Assembly (NCBI GenBank): GCA_029891345.1
Contig: CM057009.1
Span: 305,537,166 to 305,601,165 of the forward strand
Origin: Dryococelus australis
Taxonomy: Eukaryota > Arthropoda > Insecta > Phasmatodea > Phasmatidae
DNA: 64,000 nt
Reading direction: 5' to 3'
Part shown: positions 31,650 through 43,044 of the stretch, piece by piece
Position numbering within the stretch: the first letter of the stretch is position 1
How the letters are laid out: every line of letters starts with the position of its first letter
Program-made: the position numbers and the translations under genes
Notes under the pieces: generated by a model
The model's database searches: none
Told to the model about the DNA's origin: nothing
What the model saw: only the letters and a program-made list of their open reading frames with translations

Positions 31650-33562
31650 CATTCAATATGACTTTTTCAAAAAAGTATGTTAAAAGTTGGAAAAACTGCT
31701 AACATGATCGAAAGAGGTTTGAGAGGGCATACCGTCTTGGCAGGACACTGAAGTAATATTTCCCATGTGTAAAGTTGCCAGTCCACAGGTTTTTGGAGTG
31801 AATGATACTCCAACCCGCTTAACGAAAAGTGGTTGCCCAAAGAAATTGTTTTGCGAAGCATGTAAACATACTGATAAAACACTTGTAAAGAGTGCAGCGG
31901 ACAAGTTAACTACTCCTGAAGCTGTTGGTGTTTTGTCTACACGTTTGAGAAGGGAGGAAAACAGAGGAGGATCAGCGTGTGTGAAGATTATTAGCAGCAG
32001 TAGTCCAGAGACTTCCCACAAAATGTACCACTCTGATAAAACCAGGCAAATTTGACATTCCATTCTCTTCAAAAGAAGCCCTATCCCGCCAAATAGAAAC
32101 CAAATTTTCAAAAAATCCTATAATTTAATACGAATATCGCGACAAGTCGACATATATCCCAGTTATGGGATATTAGTGGAGGCAAAAAATAAACAGACAT
32201 GTCCCATGAACATTTCGTTTCAAGTTTTGTTGGACCACACAGCCAAAAGAATATCAAATACTATTGAAGAACGTCTTGAAGGTGATTTTCCTTTGGTCTG
32301 CAGGTGGGGCTTTGATGACTCATTCGAACAGTGTCTAATAGGGTTGGGAATATGAATTATGTAGTGATGAAAGTTTTTTTGTTACATCACTTGTTCATTT
32401 AAAACTAATGGGTAAAAACAGTGAAGCCTGGAAAATCCTCGTACAAGTTCTACACGTTTGTGTCGACCCATATCACTTCAAGCCATCAAGGAAATTACAG
32501 ATGTTATTTAAAGGAAGGATCAGTGCATTCAAAGCCAAATAAATACAATGAATACATTAATGACTGAGGCTGCGAAAATACATTTTTCATTGCAGCTGAC
32601 AATGATCAATGGCAAAGTTTTGTATGCCCTGACAAACACAAGTACCCGGAAGTGACCCATTTGCAAGCAGATGGCAAGATGTTCATCCTCATTAACTGAG
32701 TAAAAGCCAACAGCTCTAAGATTTGGCATTTCACAGCTCCCCACATACATTCAATTCTTGAAATTTGTCCTGAATATTTCTTATCGCCTGGGTATGTATA
32801 ATGTCAATTTAGTATATTACATATTTCTGTAATATTAGTTATTATAATATTTTATTATGTTTCTAACATTTACAGCCAGAGAAACAAAAAATGTGGAGAT
32901 GGTAACGATCCTGATATTCGGCATCAAAAAGAGAAAGTAGTTCAGAACTTAAAAGACTCATGTCTTATTCAACTAGATCTCCCAAAGCCAGGTTTTGGCT
33001 CCACAATAGACGGAAATATAGCTAGGAGATTTTTCACTGACCCAACCACAGCATCAAGAGCTACAGAACTGAATTGATAAGGTTTTGTGTTATACTGTTT
33101 GCTTTATCTAGGGGACATGACATTAATACTAGTCAGTATGAGACATAATATATGGCAACAAAAGCTCTGTAGAAAGAACTTTACAGCTGGTGCGAAATGA
33201 CTCCAACTGTTCACAAGGTGTTAAAACATGGTTCGTTAATAATACCCAGTGCTGTCACACCGATTGGGCAGTTGTCTGAGGTGGCACAGGAATCGCGAAA
33301 TAAAGACATTAGGAATTACCGAGAATTTTTCACCCTTAATTCAGCATAATATTGCATATACGTGACTTATTTTGTAGGCTGCTACTCTCATCGAATTCGG
33401 TGATATATTTCGCTCGGAAGCTACCAAGAAAAAGAGTACACAATATTTCAGAAAAAAAAAACGAAATTATTTGATTTTAATGACTTTCTTTGAGCAGTGT
33501 GAAGGCGATAATGATGCTGAAAGCTGCCGAGACGACACATTTGAAGTATCGGATATTTAAAA
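31650..33562 (+). pseudogene. Transib-family (RAG1-like) transposase
   Basis: Pieces in order on the plus strand: a WENC/DRKRFERAY-like start near 31690; CPKKLFCEACKHTDKTLVKS; SFQVLLDHTAKRI; VCRWGFDDSFEQ (first catalytic Asp region); DESFFVTSLVHLKLMG; LTMINGKVLYALTNTS, where the expected MIDGK has Asn for the second catalytic Asp; RFGISQLPTYIQF; LDLPKPGFGSTIDGNIARRFF; MTPTVHKVLKHGS; and TPIGQLSEVAQESRNKDIR with the third acid, equivalent to the RAG1 ESGNK segment. Length of about 600 residues and block order fit Transib. Many stops and frame changes; an intron-like gap lies at 32792-32875. Inactive. Confidence 0.8.
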
Positions 33563-33860
33563 TTTGATATGTTTCTATAGTTGCTCAGTTGCCTGTGCCT
33601 ATATTGAAACAGACTTGTTTACCGAAAAATAAATCCGGATGCTATATGTGTTGTTATATGTATCCATTAAATATGAATATTTCTGATTTAGCCTATTAGT
33701 TAGTAATACATTACATTATGTATCAAATATACCTACTTAGAGTATTTTAATTTACAAGTGTTCCCAAAATAAGGCAAACACACCATCTATGTTTTTAAGA
33801 AATTTTGCCAGCAACAAATATACACAGTGACTAAAATTATGGAAGATAGAAACTTGCGTA

Positions 33861-33941
33861 CACACTATCCACCCTGCTTGCAGCTAGCGACAATTTGCCA
33901 ACAGCGATAAATAGTAATCTTTGAAAACCCATGTAAACAGC
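33861..33941 (-). repeat. Right arm of the inverted repeat bracketing the Transib region
   Basis: Reverse complement of 28760-28842 at clear similarity; begins CACACTATCCACCC on the plus strand. See the left arm. Confidence 0.7.
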
Positions 33942-34089
33942 AATTCTTTCATCGATGGTGGGGCATATCCTTCTGTTAGTGTTTTTATTAATCGTTGTTA
34001 CTACAATTTACATCATTGGTGAGGAGCGTACTTCTATTAATATTTTTCATCATTGATTCTACATTTTTCTACCCGACACTAAAAGCCGA

Positions 34090-34314
34090 TGTGTCAAAAT
34101 ATATACATTAATGCACCGATTGCCAGTAGTGTAAACCAGCCCAACAAGTTAATTTTAAACAATCGGTGATATAGCTGCCATAAAGTCCTTGACAGAATGT
34201 GCATTTGGATATCTTTGGACCTCTCATCCGAACAAAAAAGGAAAATATTTGCATTTTAATTATATTAGATTCATCATTTACAAAAGTTGTGAATATCTTG
34301 CTCTTGCATAATAT
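34090..34314 (+). pseudogene. LTR-element integrase, 5' part, cut by an LTR insertion
   Basis: The frame has a C-x2-C remnant (RCTDCQ), then VHLDIFGPLIRTKKENICIL with the first catalytic Asp, then TKVVNILLLHN where the reading stops at an inserted LTR. The remainder of the same protein resumes at about 35850. It is a different, older element from the gypsy-type copy at 4905-10683. Confidence 0.7.
34311..34314. repeat. Target-site duplication of inserted LTR (ATAT), left
   Basis: ATAT directly before the LTR; ATAT again at 35114-35117. Short and AT-only, so weak alone, but its length fits gypsy-type elements. Confidence 0.55.
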
Positions 34315-35113
34315 TGTTACGTGCTGGGACGATGTGCTCGTGGCTGTCTGCTTCCCTTCTGGGAATCCCGTGAATGCCAACAGCGGTAAGACTTGATGGC
34401 GTCACAGACCTCCTCTCGCCTGCTTGAGTTTCCGATACGTTTAGTGACGATGCAAGATGTTCTGATGGGACTGGCTGGTGCCTCAGTCCTCCGCGACGCA
34501 TCACGCGAGTTGGGGAAGATTCTAGGTGGCGGTCTAAGACACTATATATACTGCTGCAACCCAGCGGCCAGCAGTCTTTGACGGAGGCGGCCTGGCGAGT
34601 GTGCACGAGTGAAGTGAAATGTCGACGACGACTGGAGATTGCGGGATGACAGCGAGTGAGGTGTTCGTGGCTTTAATGGACGAGAGGGTGTGAAACTGAC
34701 GAGTGAAGCTTACTGTGCGTGAGGGCGCTTGGAGGATTCTAGAACATTGCGACTGGCGGGACATGGACTGAACTGAGGTGGGACTGAATGGAAGTGTAAT
34801 ATTGATTTTATTGTAAATATTCGAACTGTCAAATATGGATGTATAAATAATAAAATAATTGAATAGGTTGATGCACTGTCTATTGGGACTGATATATAAT
34901 TTCATTGATTTCTTTGTCGTAATTATCAATGTTATTAATTGTGAACAGTAAGTGATTTCAATTTATTGTGAAAATTTGAGTTTAGAGAATTTTGCTGTAG
35001 TTATTGTAAATAAAATAAGGAAATTATAATTAATCATTCTATTTGACTAAGACCTCCATCCCTTAACGAACTTGGTATAGCCCACTTAATTTCTAGAGAG
35101 AGGAATTGTAACA
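34315..35113 (+). mobile_element. Solo LTR (gypsy-type), 799 bp
   Basis: Starts TGTTAC and ends GTAACA, perfect inverted termini, flanked by ATAT on both sides. It has a TATA box at 34543-34550 (TATATATA) and AT-rich AATAATAAAATAA polyadenylation-like sequence near 34847. No internal genes, so it is a solo LTR left by recombination. It interrupts an older integrase gene. Confidence 0.8.
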
Positions 35114-35117
35114 ATAT

Positions 35118-35830
35118 AGCTGCGTGCTCGCTGCTTTGTCCCGCGCGAGTAAATGGAAGTGAAGGACAAAGTAGTTAGATGATTTATGGATGTGCACGCT
35201 ATCAGTTGCAACCGGAAATGCGACGACTTTTCTCAAAGGAATGTTTACAAAGTGCGCCTGATATTCCTATAAGGCCGACCTTGGGTATCGGGTGTCTTTG
35301 AGACATCTGAAGAATGCTCTGGATTACTGACCTTGTGTCTTTCAGCTCGACTCGGGGTGTGGCGAATATTCCAGGTCAAAGCAAGCGGCTGTAAAAGGTG
35401 CGTCGGGCCTCTGTGCCGGCAGTTGTTGAATGGACGAGTGACTGGTATTTTAGCGATAGACGAGCGAAACGAGCGGCGAGAGAAGTGACCAGCGGAAGGA
35501 AGATCTGCGAATGCGAACATCACAGCAGTGAAGATTGCAAATGGAAGGCTGGACTATTGGACTGGATGAGTGAGTGAAATACATTACAAACAATGGCAAC
35601 ATATAGACTGAACATGTCTTAATGATGAGTATGAGTTAATTGACTGTAACCAAAGAGAGACATTGAGAAGTACATTAGAGTTGAAATAGACATTAAATAT
35701 TGTGCTCACTGAGAAATAAATAGAGTAATAGTGGAGATAGATAATTTAATGCTGTAAATAATAGCTGTGATAAAAATAAATAAAAAGCAAATATAGTTAT
35801 TTTATTTTTATTAAGTCCTCCATCCCCATG
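35118..35830 (+). repeat. Second, related LTR-like segment, boundaries unclear
   Basis: Adjacent to the solo LTR. Its AT-rich end (TTATTAAGTCCTCCATCCC) resembles the end part of the solo LTR (GACTAAGACCTCCATCCC). No clean TG...CA ends, so it is probably a truncated LTR of the same broad family. Confidence 0.45.
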
Positions 35831-35849
35831 AACTCAGATTTGCCTTTCA

Positions 35850-36560
35850 GGCGTTCATGTAACATTATGAAGGCTGTTAGTATTGTCAAGGTGCTTTCCG
35901 ATCAAGATTGGAAAGTTTTGGAGCACCTGATGAAATGGCACTACTTTCAATCTGTAGTGTTTAACAATAATTTTTTTTTTCGGTGGGCTTTGAATCATTT
36001 TACGACAAGTCCTTATTTTCCCAAGTGAAATTGGGTGGAAAAATTTAATAAGAACCTAAAGGTATGTCTGACCATTTTCTGTAATCAATAGCTGACAACT
36101 TGAAATAAGGACTTGGATTTTATTAATGAATGTTTCAAAAGTGTGTTGCACGATTCTACAGGACTTCCTCCATATTTACCCTTCCTTGGTCATCATCTCA
36201 ATCACCCTCTTTTTAACATATGGAATATCCCGTCTTTAGCATCGCCTCTCAATGACGTAGACTGTGACCATCTGATGGGCAAGGTGTTCCGAAGGCACGA
36301 CACAGCTAAACAGAAGATCCCTTCCAAACTGAATCAAGCTAGAGTTCCCATCCCCTTGAAGTCAGGTTACCTGGTCCTATGCAAAAACTTTGTGTTGGCA
36401 GATTTGAGCAGAGATTTGGGCAGCAAATTGATACCAAAGTTTATCAGTCCTTTTAGGATCCTTAAATTTCTTATGATATAATACTGTGAAGTTAAAACAT
36501 CTTGATTCAACTCTCGGCTTTTGTAAGGTGCATATCAGCCCTTTAAAACCTTATAGTCTG
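35850..36560 (+). pseudogene. LTR-element integrase, 3' part
   Basis: Frames read FQSVVFNNNFFF (second catalytic region, Asp replaced by Asn in the FNN position), ALNHFTTSPYFPK, VEKFNKNLKVCLTIFCN (Glu in VEKF), DLDFINECFKSVLHDSTG, and a C-terminal part with SGYLVLCKNFVL and FISPFRILKF. This continues the integrase cut at 34314. Stops at about 36029 and 36090. Inactive. Confidence 0.7.
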
Positions 36561-36958
36561 CGCTCTTAACAATGTTGTAAAAGCCAGCAGTCATTATTTT
36601 GATACCTTACTTGTATTGTGTGATAGAATTTTGTATGTGCATTACCTTCCTCCCTTTCATTTAATTAAATTCCCCATCCTCATGCCTTGTTTGTTTGCCT
36701 TTTTTTCGACCGAGCAGTGGCGAGCTGCCCTGAGAGCGAGTTGAATATTTGGAACCCTCATGTTGTTCTATGTTTTGGCCTGGGGGTGGCATTTGGCCCA
36801 GCGAGCACCAAGATCTTCGCCTGCCACTGCCTGGCTGCAACGCTCCGATGTATGTGCCCAAGCAGCTCATTGGCTGTGAGGTATACCTCATACCTCGCAG
36901 CTACTGAGATACTCTTAAGAGATATGCGAAAATGTCGATTTGTTCATGATCTTCATCC
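36561..36958. other. Non-coding or decayed 3' region of the GTPGL-type fragment
   Basis: On the minus strand a frame at 36661-36891 ends SSPLLGRKKGKQTR, and could be a decayed continuation of the Polinton-type protein next to it. No clear gene. Confidence 0.3.
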
Positions 36959-37537
36959 TCATAAATACCTGTAATGTGAGTCCATGAGTTCGAGCAAAGT
37001 CTTGTATTCCAGCAGGTCGGATTCTGTAAACTCCCTTGGCTCATTACGAATTAGCAGTTCGTAAAGCCCGGGTGTTCCACATGTCTTGTGATCGCCAACT
37101 CGGATGACCTCACTTGGTAGAAACTCTATTTCATCAGCACTGAGGAACAATTTATCAACATGCCTGTACAAACGGTATGTTGTATCATTATTCCGATATG
37201 TGTACGATCGTAGGTACCGTCGAGCCAGAGCATTTGATTTCAGGACTTTCTTCTGTACCTTTTTCTTGTGTGCCAAATCTGCATCTGATCCATTGTCCTG
37301 ATCTGTCTGTACATCATCATGTTTTTGTTTCTTAATAGGTTCAGAAGTGTCGTCAACTAGAGTCTTCATGGCTATGGGTGCTTCATCGCTTCCCCTGAGT
37401 ACACCGAGACAGCGAGAATTGTGCTTAAAAATGTCTTCATTTATAAGGGTGCATGAAATTTTGACTCTCTTGGCGAGCAAATACTTGAAGCGAACAGACT
37501 GAATCGCCTGACGTAAGTCGCTGGCAATGTTCGACAT
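36959..37537 (-). pseudogene. Second Polinton-type GTPGL protein, fragment (192 codons open)
   Basis: An unbroken minus-strand frame from ATG 37537. Its C-terminal half reads NNDTTYRLYRHVDKLFLSAD, then CGTPGLYELLIRNEPREFTE and DLLEYKTLLELM, the same block order as the protein at 19867-20740 inside the Polinton (YIGDSEVTF, TGTDGLMKLL, SDYTSTDYEHY). The middle is rich in K, D and Q with basic clusters (EPIKKQKHDD, HKKKVQKKVL). No other Polinton genes are recognised nearby, so it is an isolated piece of a second, diverged element, or a domesticated copy. The open frame is notable given the decay elsewhere. Function unknown. Confidence 0.55.
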
Positions 37538-37579
37538 CGTACTGAATACAAATTGTTACTGTTGCTCTCTTGTATAGGT

Positions 37580-37672
37580 TTAGTAGTGAGTCTCCGCTAA
37601 CATACTTTCAATCTTCCCCAGGCGTTCGCTGCACATATCCAATATGTCCCTGCTGTAATTTTGAAGATCCAT
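37580..37672 (-). CDS. Small ORF upstream of the GTPGL-type gene
   Basis: Thirty codons (MDLQNYSRDILDMCSERLGK then IESMLAETHY), ending 42 bp before the ATG of the 192-codon frame and in the same direction. Predicted helical. Short length makes chance possible; position suggests part of the same decayed element. Confidence 0.25.
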   Translation of the reverse strand: MDLQNYSRDILDMCSERLGKIESMLAETHY

Positions 37673-38365
37673 TTTTGTAGCAAGTTAGGAAATCGAGGTA
37701 GCCAATGCACATTATATAGAATCTTTAAACACTTTTAGTTTTTCTTAATTTTGTGCAGATGCCACATTCATTCTGTCAGTAATTTGTCTTGGAGGACTCG
37801 TTACGTGCTCGTCCATGGCTACCATATCGCAGACGATCTCTGTATTCACACGAACCATCTTCGCCCCGAGCACGGACAAGTGCAAAAGAATGTGTTTTTT
37901 TTATCAACATACTGTGTAATTCCGAGATAAAAACCATTACCAATTTCGAGGACGAAATGTTTAGTAGCAGCATCTTCGGATCATTCAGGTTTGCCAACGT
38001 TTTTATTATTCTTCTGCCAGCATCACAAGTTCCATCATTTCTTGGTACAAGACAACCTCCATCTTAGTCTCTGTCAAACTACAGCTTAAGGCTACTCTGC
38101 CCGAATTTCGGTATGCTGTAAATCATTCTCGATGGCCTATGATGAACTGATCGAATCCATGTTGGTACCTGCCATTATATAGAAGCCAGTCTTTTACGAT
38201 CACCAAAAATCCTTACTTGTCTTTCTATCATAAGGCACACATAGCTTTGAATTCTGATAATGTCATGCCTGTGTTGACGTGGTCGTCATACACATGTCGC
38301 AAATTTATATTGTCCATGCGAGATAGAAGGTGGCGCCCGATATTTAGAGCTACAACACTCTCCTA
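37673..38365. other. Overlapping unidentified frames on both strands
   Basis: A minus-strand frame (about 37776-38070: ...RRIIKTLANLNDPKMLLLNI..., ends KTNY) and a plus-strand frame (37789-38067) overlap. The minus frame looks more protein-like and lies upstream of the GTPGL-type gene, but I recognise no family. Confidence 0.25.
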
Positions 38366-38367
38366 AT

Positions 38368-38437
38368 GTAGCCAATTGGAATCGAACTCGTGACCTTCCA
38401 ATTACAAGTCAGGCATTTTTAAAGCATACGATTCTAT
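38368..38437 (-). repeat. tRNA-like remnant (Thr-like), possible SINE head
   Basis: On the minus strand: TGCCTGACTTGTAATTGGAA resembles a tRNA anticodon arm with TGT anticodon, followed by GGTCACGAGTTCGATTCC (T arm and B box). The D arm is degenerate. Likely pseudogene or SINE. Confidence 0.45.
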
Positions 38438-39664
38438 CGGACCTATACCTAATATCAACAACCCGTTTAGTAAAAAATTGTAAATCTATTTTAAAATTTA
38501 TTATAAGGTGTTGGTCTTGCCCCTTATCTCATCTGGGACATGGCAGTTACCTGTTAGCAGATCTGAAAAACTAAACAGTGGCTCTGATTAAAGAGTTACG
38601 CAATTAATTATGAAAGAGAACGGGAACATAGAAATCCTTACGTTGTAAGTAACCTACCAGTTGATTTCAGTAACATTTTCAAGGGACGTACAAAGCTCAT
38701 CACTTAAGTACATTAAGACCCATAATATTATTAGTGTGTTGAATGTGCGGACCATATTTAAACAATTTTAATGGGAAACGTCTTAACAGCTATCAGCTTT
38801 CGGTGAGCATCTCTGCTATGTAGAGCTATCAATGATGGACTGGATATTAGGTCACCGTAAACACTGAATCATACCAGAGTATAAAATGAGGCTTTCATGA
38901 CTTCAGTATGCCTTGGTATTCACATAATTACAGTGATCGATCTGTACTTCGTCGAAGAGTGCTTACTGTTTCTGAAATTGCCAGCTTGCTAAAGTTTTAG
39001 ACATTTATGGGAAGTCCGAATATCTTCTCTTTATCATAACAATGGATGTGGTGACTAGGAAAGTAATGAAGGGCACCGAAGGGAGGATAATTAGGGCAAT
39101 TATACCTGCTGTTGATCTTGTATTGTGGATTAAATAGGACGAAGTATGTACAGGTACAACTATATAGATGGTAAACGGAAATGGAGAAGTAGCTAATATG
39201 TGGCACACATATTAGCTTCGTCGTTCAACCAGCAAGTCCCGCAATGTTACGCTTGCCTGTCAAAGCGTCTGAGAGTCTGTCTTTTGTGAACACAAATACG
39301 CCATTCTGGCGTTGGAGAATTGTAATCAGTATACTCAGAAGAGTATAGATTAAATTTCCAGGTAAATAGTACAAATCATCCCTCCTTTTGTGTCGTAAAT
39401 GAGTAGGTGGTGGTAATTGCCTGTGATACTGATCGAAATGGTCGTTATTTAATGCATGATAATGGAGGGAGCTTGAGAGCTCTTAGACCTTCAATGCGGC
39501 AGCCTGGGACTAAGGCGGTCATTGTAGCACCAACATGAATGTAGAAGAGAGATGTCAGTGAAGTGCGCAAAGATTAGTGACATGACACCAGAGCATCATG
39601 TGTGTGAGTGCTGGGTGAGTACTTGGTGTATTCCATGCGAAACCAGAAGGCTACTAGCACTCAT

Positions 39665-39697
<33 letters not shown>

Positions 39698-40507
39698 TGA
39701 ATACCTGAATAGTTTCGTGAGAGACTAATTAATTCATGTACAAAATTATGTATTGCACTGATGAGCAAAGTGAATTAATTGCTGGTATGAATACCACGAT
39801 GAAGTAATAAGCTAAATGTTTTACTACATCGTTGGTAGTTGCATTTTATAATTTTGCTAGCGTGAAAAATTTTGTTTGTAACTGTAAATTAGATATATGA
39901 TCAAATTTTATCCCTCTTTGCACTTACTCTCGGTACATACAATATTTAAAGCCTAACGAAACTTAAAGGAAATAACTGCCAGATAATAATAACAGAAAAC
40001 GAAAGAACAACTACACAGAGGAAATGAGTGTAGCAAATTAGTGGCTAAAATGGGGCATATTTTTGGGTACCTAGCCAGTGACGCACACTTCAGCGAAGTA
40101 GGTGGAAAAGAATCAACTTGAAGAGGAAAACAAATAAAGTGAGATTCCGTAAGTAATTGAGATGCCTGTCATGGACTAAATGAATCATACTAAAATGTAA
40201 AACATTTATGTAAATTCTATTTTGTGTCGAGTATTGTGTGGGGCAGAGCCTAGGGTGATAAAAGCAAGTTAGCAAACCATTCACGATTGTAAATTTTGGA
40301 GATCACAAAAAAGGTCAGAGTACAGAAATTGCAGGTTATGCGGAGAATGTAAAACAATAAATTAAAAGAGAAATGAAAAATAGTTTTGGTATGTAAAAAA
40401 ATCTTAGAAATGAATATGAGTGGTAAACAAACAATTAAGAAGATGTAAAAATTATTAAGTACTTAATGAAAGTGATGGAGGGTAATAATATTAGGATTGA
40501 TCGAGCG
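38438..40507. other. Non-coding; GA microsatellite at 39666-39690
   Basis: No supported gene. Contains a (GA)n run of about 25 bp. Confidence 0.5.
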
Positions 40508-40746
40508 AGTGAAGAGATTTGGACGGCTCTTAACATCGAGATCTTGAAAGCCGATGAGGGTTAAGCGAGGTGAGTATGGAACAGCGCCAAAATGCAAGGG
40601 CGGAGGAAACGGGAGATCCCCGAGAAAACTCGCCGACATGATTCCCACATGCGAAAATCTGGGGGCGACACCGCAGATAATCGATCGAACCTGGTTCGTT
40701 TTGTTGGGAGGCGAGTAGTCTGAAAACTACACCTCCGTGGCCCCGA
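40508..40746 (-). repeat. tRNA-headed SINE copy
   Basis: Minus-strand copy: head at 40746 (CGGGGCCACGGAGGTGTAG), B-box-like segment near 40690, tail near 40510-40560 with ATTTGGACGGCTCTTAACA complementing the shared tail. Confidence 0.8.
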
Positions 40747-41029
40747 TAATAATATTTGGTGAACTAGAGGTGGAATAGCTATGTTTCGAAGCAATCTAGA
40801 TAAAAATTTATTTATGTTTTTTCGAATCATATTTCACCATAGCTTTCCGATATTAAGCGTGTATTACGCCTAAGAATAAAAACAACAATTTGTTTCAACA
40901 AATATGAACATCCACTTAAGATGTAATGCACATTTCTAACCGTGGTGGTTTCTGTAAACACTTGTTCATTATTGCAATGCCAACGAACGTAGCACTCCGT
41001 CCTTTTTAGGTAGCTGTTAGTATATTTAC

Positions 41030-41197
41030 CTGGAATGAGTGTTTCTTCAGCATAGTCTTGATGAGAATAAGTGTGTCGAGCTTGGGAATGGACTGAACAA
41101 CTTGCATGATCTCCTCCTCGGTCACCTCCACCAGTTCACAGTTCTCTTCCTGCGAGGGCAGAGGCATGGTCCCTCTACTCGTCACCCACGGATGCAC
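41030..41197 (-). CDS. CAMKK: CaMKK exon: end of kinase domain, autoinhibitory/calmodulin-binding region
   Basis: A 168-bp exon (56 codons, phase 0 at both ends). The 3' splice site is TTTCACAG before GTGCATCC, the 5' splice site GTAAATA after TCATTCCAG. It encodes VHPWVTSRG, PLPSQEENCELVEVTEEEI and SIPKLDTLILIKTMLKKHSF. HPWVT-x-G...P-LPS...NC-LVEVTEEE is diagnostic of calcium/calmodulin-dependent protein kinase kinase; the last part matches the calmodulin-binding helix. The kinase phosphorylates CaMKI, CaMKIV and AMPK activation loops. The next exon 3' is not found in the window. No frame damage. Confidence 0.92.
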
Positions 41198-42351
41198 CTG
41201 TGAAATGAAACAAAAGTAGAAGAAATTACTCATTACCGTAATCATCGGCATTAACAGTAAAATTCTTTTTGTAAATATAAAAGTGGTAAACAATTGAAAC
41301 TTCGTGCAATGTGGCATGTACATACAAATGATACGAGGGTGCTACTGTTGCGTTTTGTGAGGCACGGCCATGTGAATGATGTGCATGATACTTAGCCAGA
41401 CGTGATTAATGAGTGATAGCCATGCCGAGATATCCAGGACAACAGCACGAACAGCAGATGGAGGGCTGTAAGATGCAGCGTAAATGTCGCACCAAGTTTT
41501 CCATAATTTATACTATTCGGGCTTGACAGTCAGAATGTGTTGGGAACAATGGGCATGCGAATATACCCATACAATGGGGAATGGTACTAGATGACTCAGG
41601 CAAACCATCAGAAGGGAATGCCATCTGGTTGACAGTCATGGACATAACCAAATAGCTCCCTCGTGCACTATCCAGTGACGTGAGACCTTATTGAGAAGAG
41701 CACGGCATGTCTATCAGAAGCACTTCCGGATCCCTAGCATATACGAAGCTGAGATCTCGACGAACCATTAAATGTTTTGTCAGTAACACCTCAACATAGT
41801 CGTTTTCACTTGCAACGATATCAGCGTAAAGCAATTCTATTAGTTGATGATGCATTGTCTTTTGGAGTGTATCGTACCTTTCTTTGAGAATAGATGAAGT
41901 TTGAGCCAGAGCTTGAAGAACTGCACACGGGCGTTACATTTTCTGGACCACTTTACAGTGGCACGCAGTCAGTCTTTCGGAGATATATTAAGCAATGTTT
42001 GAAACCAGGCAAGCTTTCATATGGTTATAGCAGTGTAGGTTTAGTAGGGTTCGTCGACAATAAATAAAATAGTAAGACGAAAAAAATGGCTGCTTCAAGT
42101 ACATCCATACACAACACACTGGGCTCTCTTGTCGAAGCAAAGCCCTAGGATAAGCTTTATGAACTACTGTTATGGTGGTTTGTTCTCAAGTATATTATAC
42201 AAATATAACTAGTATACATAAAAGTTTACTATGAGTGAGAGTGGTCAGTGGTTTGGGGGCGATTACCATCTAAGATCTTTAGCAACGCTGAAAAAGGTAA
42301 AAAAAAAAAAAAAAAAAAAGGTTGGGGGATGAATGAGGGAGAGGGAAGTTT

Positions 42352-42570
42352 AGTTGAGAGATTTATGCAGCTCTTAACAACTAGGTCTTGGGAGCCGATA
42401 AGTGTGAAATGAGATGAGATTGGAGCAGCGCCGGAAACGTGAGATCTCCGAGAATACCCGCCGAACAGCAACAACGTTCAAGACGATTCCTGCTAGCGAA
42501 AATCCGGGAATCCGGGAATGACTCAGTCGGTTCTCCTTGTTGGGAGGCTCAGCCACCTAGGTCCCGCAGG
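42352..42570 (-). repeat. tRNA-headed SINE copy in CaMKK intron
   Basis: Minus-strand copy with degenerate head near 42570 and tail near 42355-42410, followed on the plus-strand left by an A-run (42300-42319), which suggests insertion with a poly-T/poly-A end. Same orientation as the host gene. Confidence 0.75.
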
Positions 42571-42689
42571 GAGGGGCAACCACATAAATCGGCGGGTAAA
42601 TAAAATTTTGGGAGAAACGGGTCGAATACCACGAGACAGTTCACTGGATATTGGTAATGTTTGACATTCTTCCCACATCACACATGGAA

Positions 42690-42955
42690 AACGCGGTGGA
42701 TGTTGGGGTTGGCCGGCGGGTTTCATGGGTCATTCTCGTTTTTCCCGCCCGTACATTCCACTACTTCTTCATCTTCATCTCATTTCACACGCACCGGTTC
42801 TCAATACCGTAACGTAAAGCATCGTGAACCACCCCACGATTCAACACTCTTTTCGCCTGCGAAAATCCGGTCTGGCTCTGACGTGAATACAGCCCAAGTT
42901 CGCTGTATTGGGAGGCGTGTGCTGTGACCACTTCACCACCACAGCTTCTCAGTCA
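42690..42955. repeat. Two degenerate SINE pieces, opposite orientations
   Basis: 42690-42830 resembles the central and tail part in plus orientation (TTGGCCGGCGGGTTTCATGG, CTCATTTCACACGCACCGG); 42850-42950 resembles a minus-strand head (CGCCTGCGAAAATCCGG, TGGGAGGCGTG). Both are weak. Confidence 0.45.
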
Positions 42956-43044
42956 ACGATCAACTAAGTTCACAGTACAATAAAAAATAAATGTAACTGA
43001 AGTATATAAAAGTTACAATATAATATTTGAGTTCATCATCTTAC

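Larger units (their letters stand above)
41198..43044 (-). other. CaMKK intron (1,847 bp) with SINE insertions
   Basis: Bounded by GTAAGATG on the 5' side (complement at 43037-43044) and TTTCACAG on the 3' side. Contains SINE copies or pieces at 42352-42950 and an A-run at 42300-42319. Confidence 0.85.

Noticed and set aside
29003..33829. CACTGTG at about 29003 and CACAGTG at 33823 as Transib ends resembling recombination signal heptamers
   Set aside because: Flanking bases do not match as a 5-bp duplication and the sequences inside the heptamers do not align as inverted repeats.
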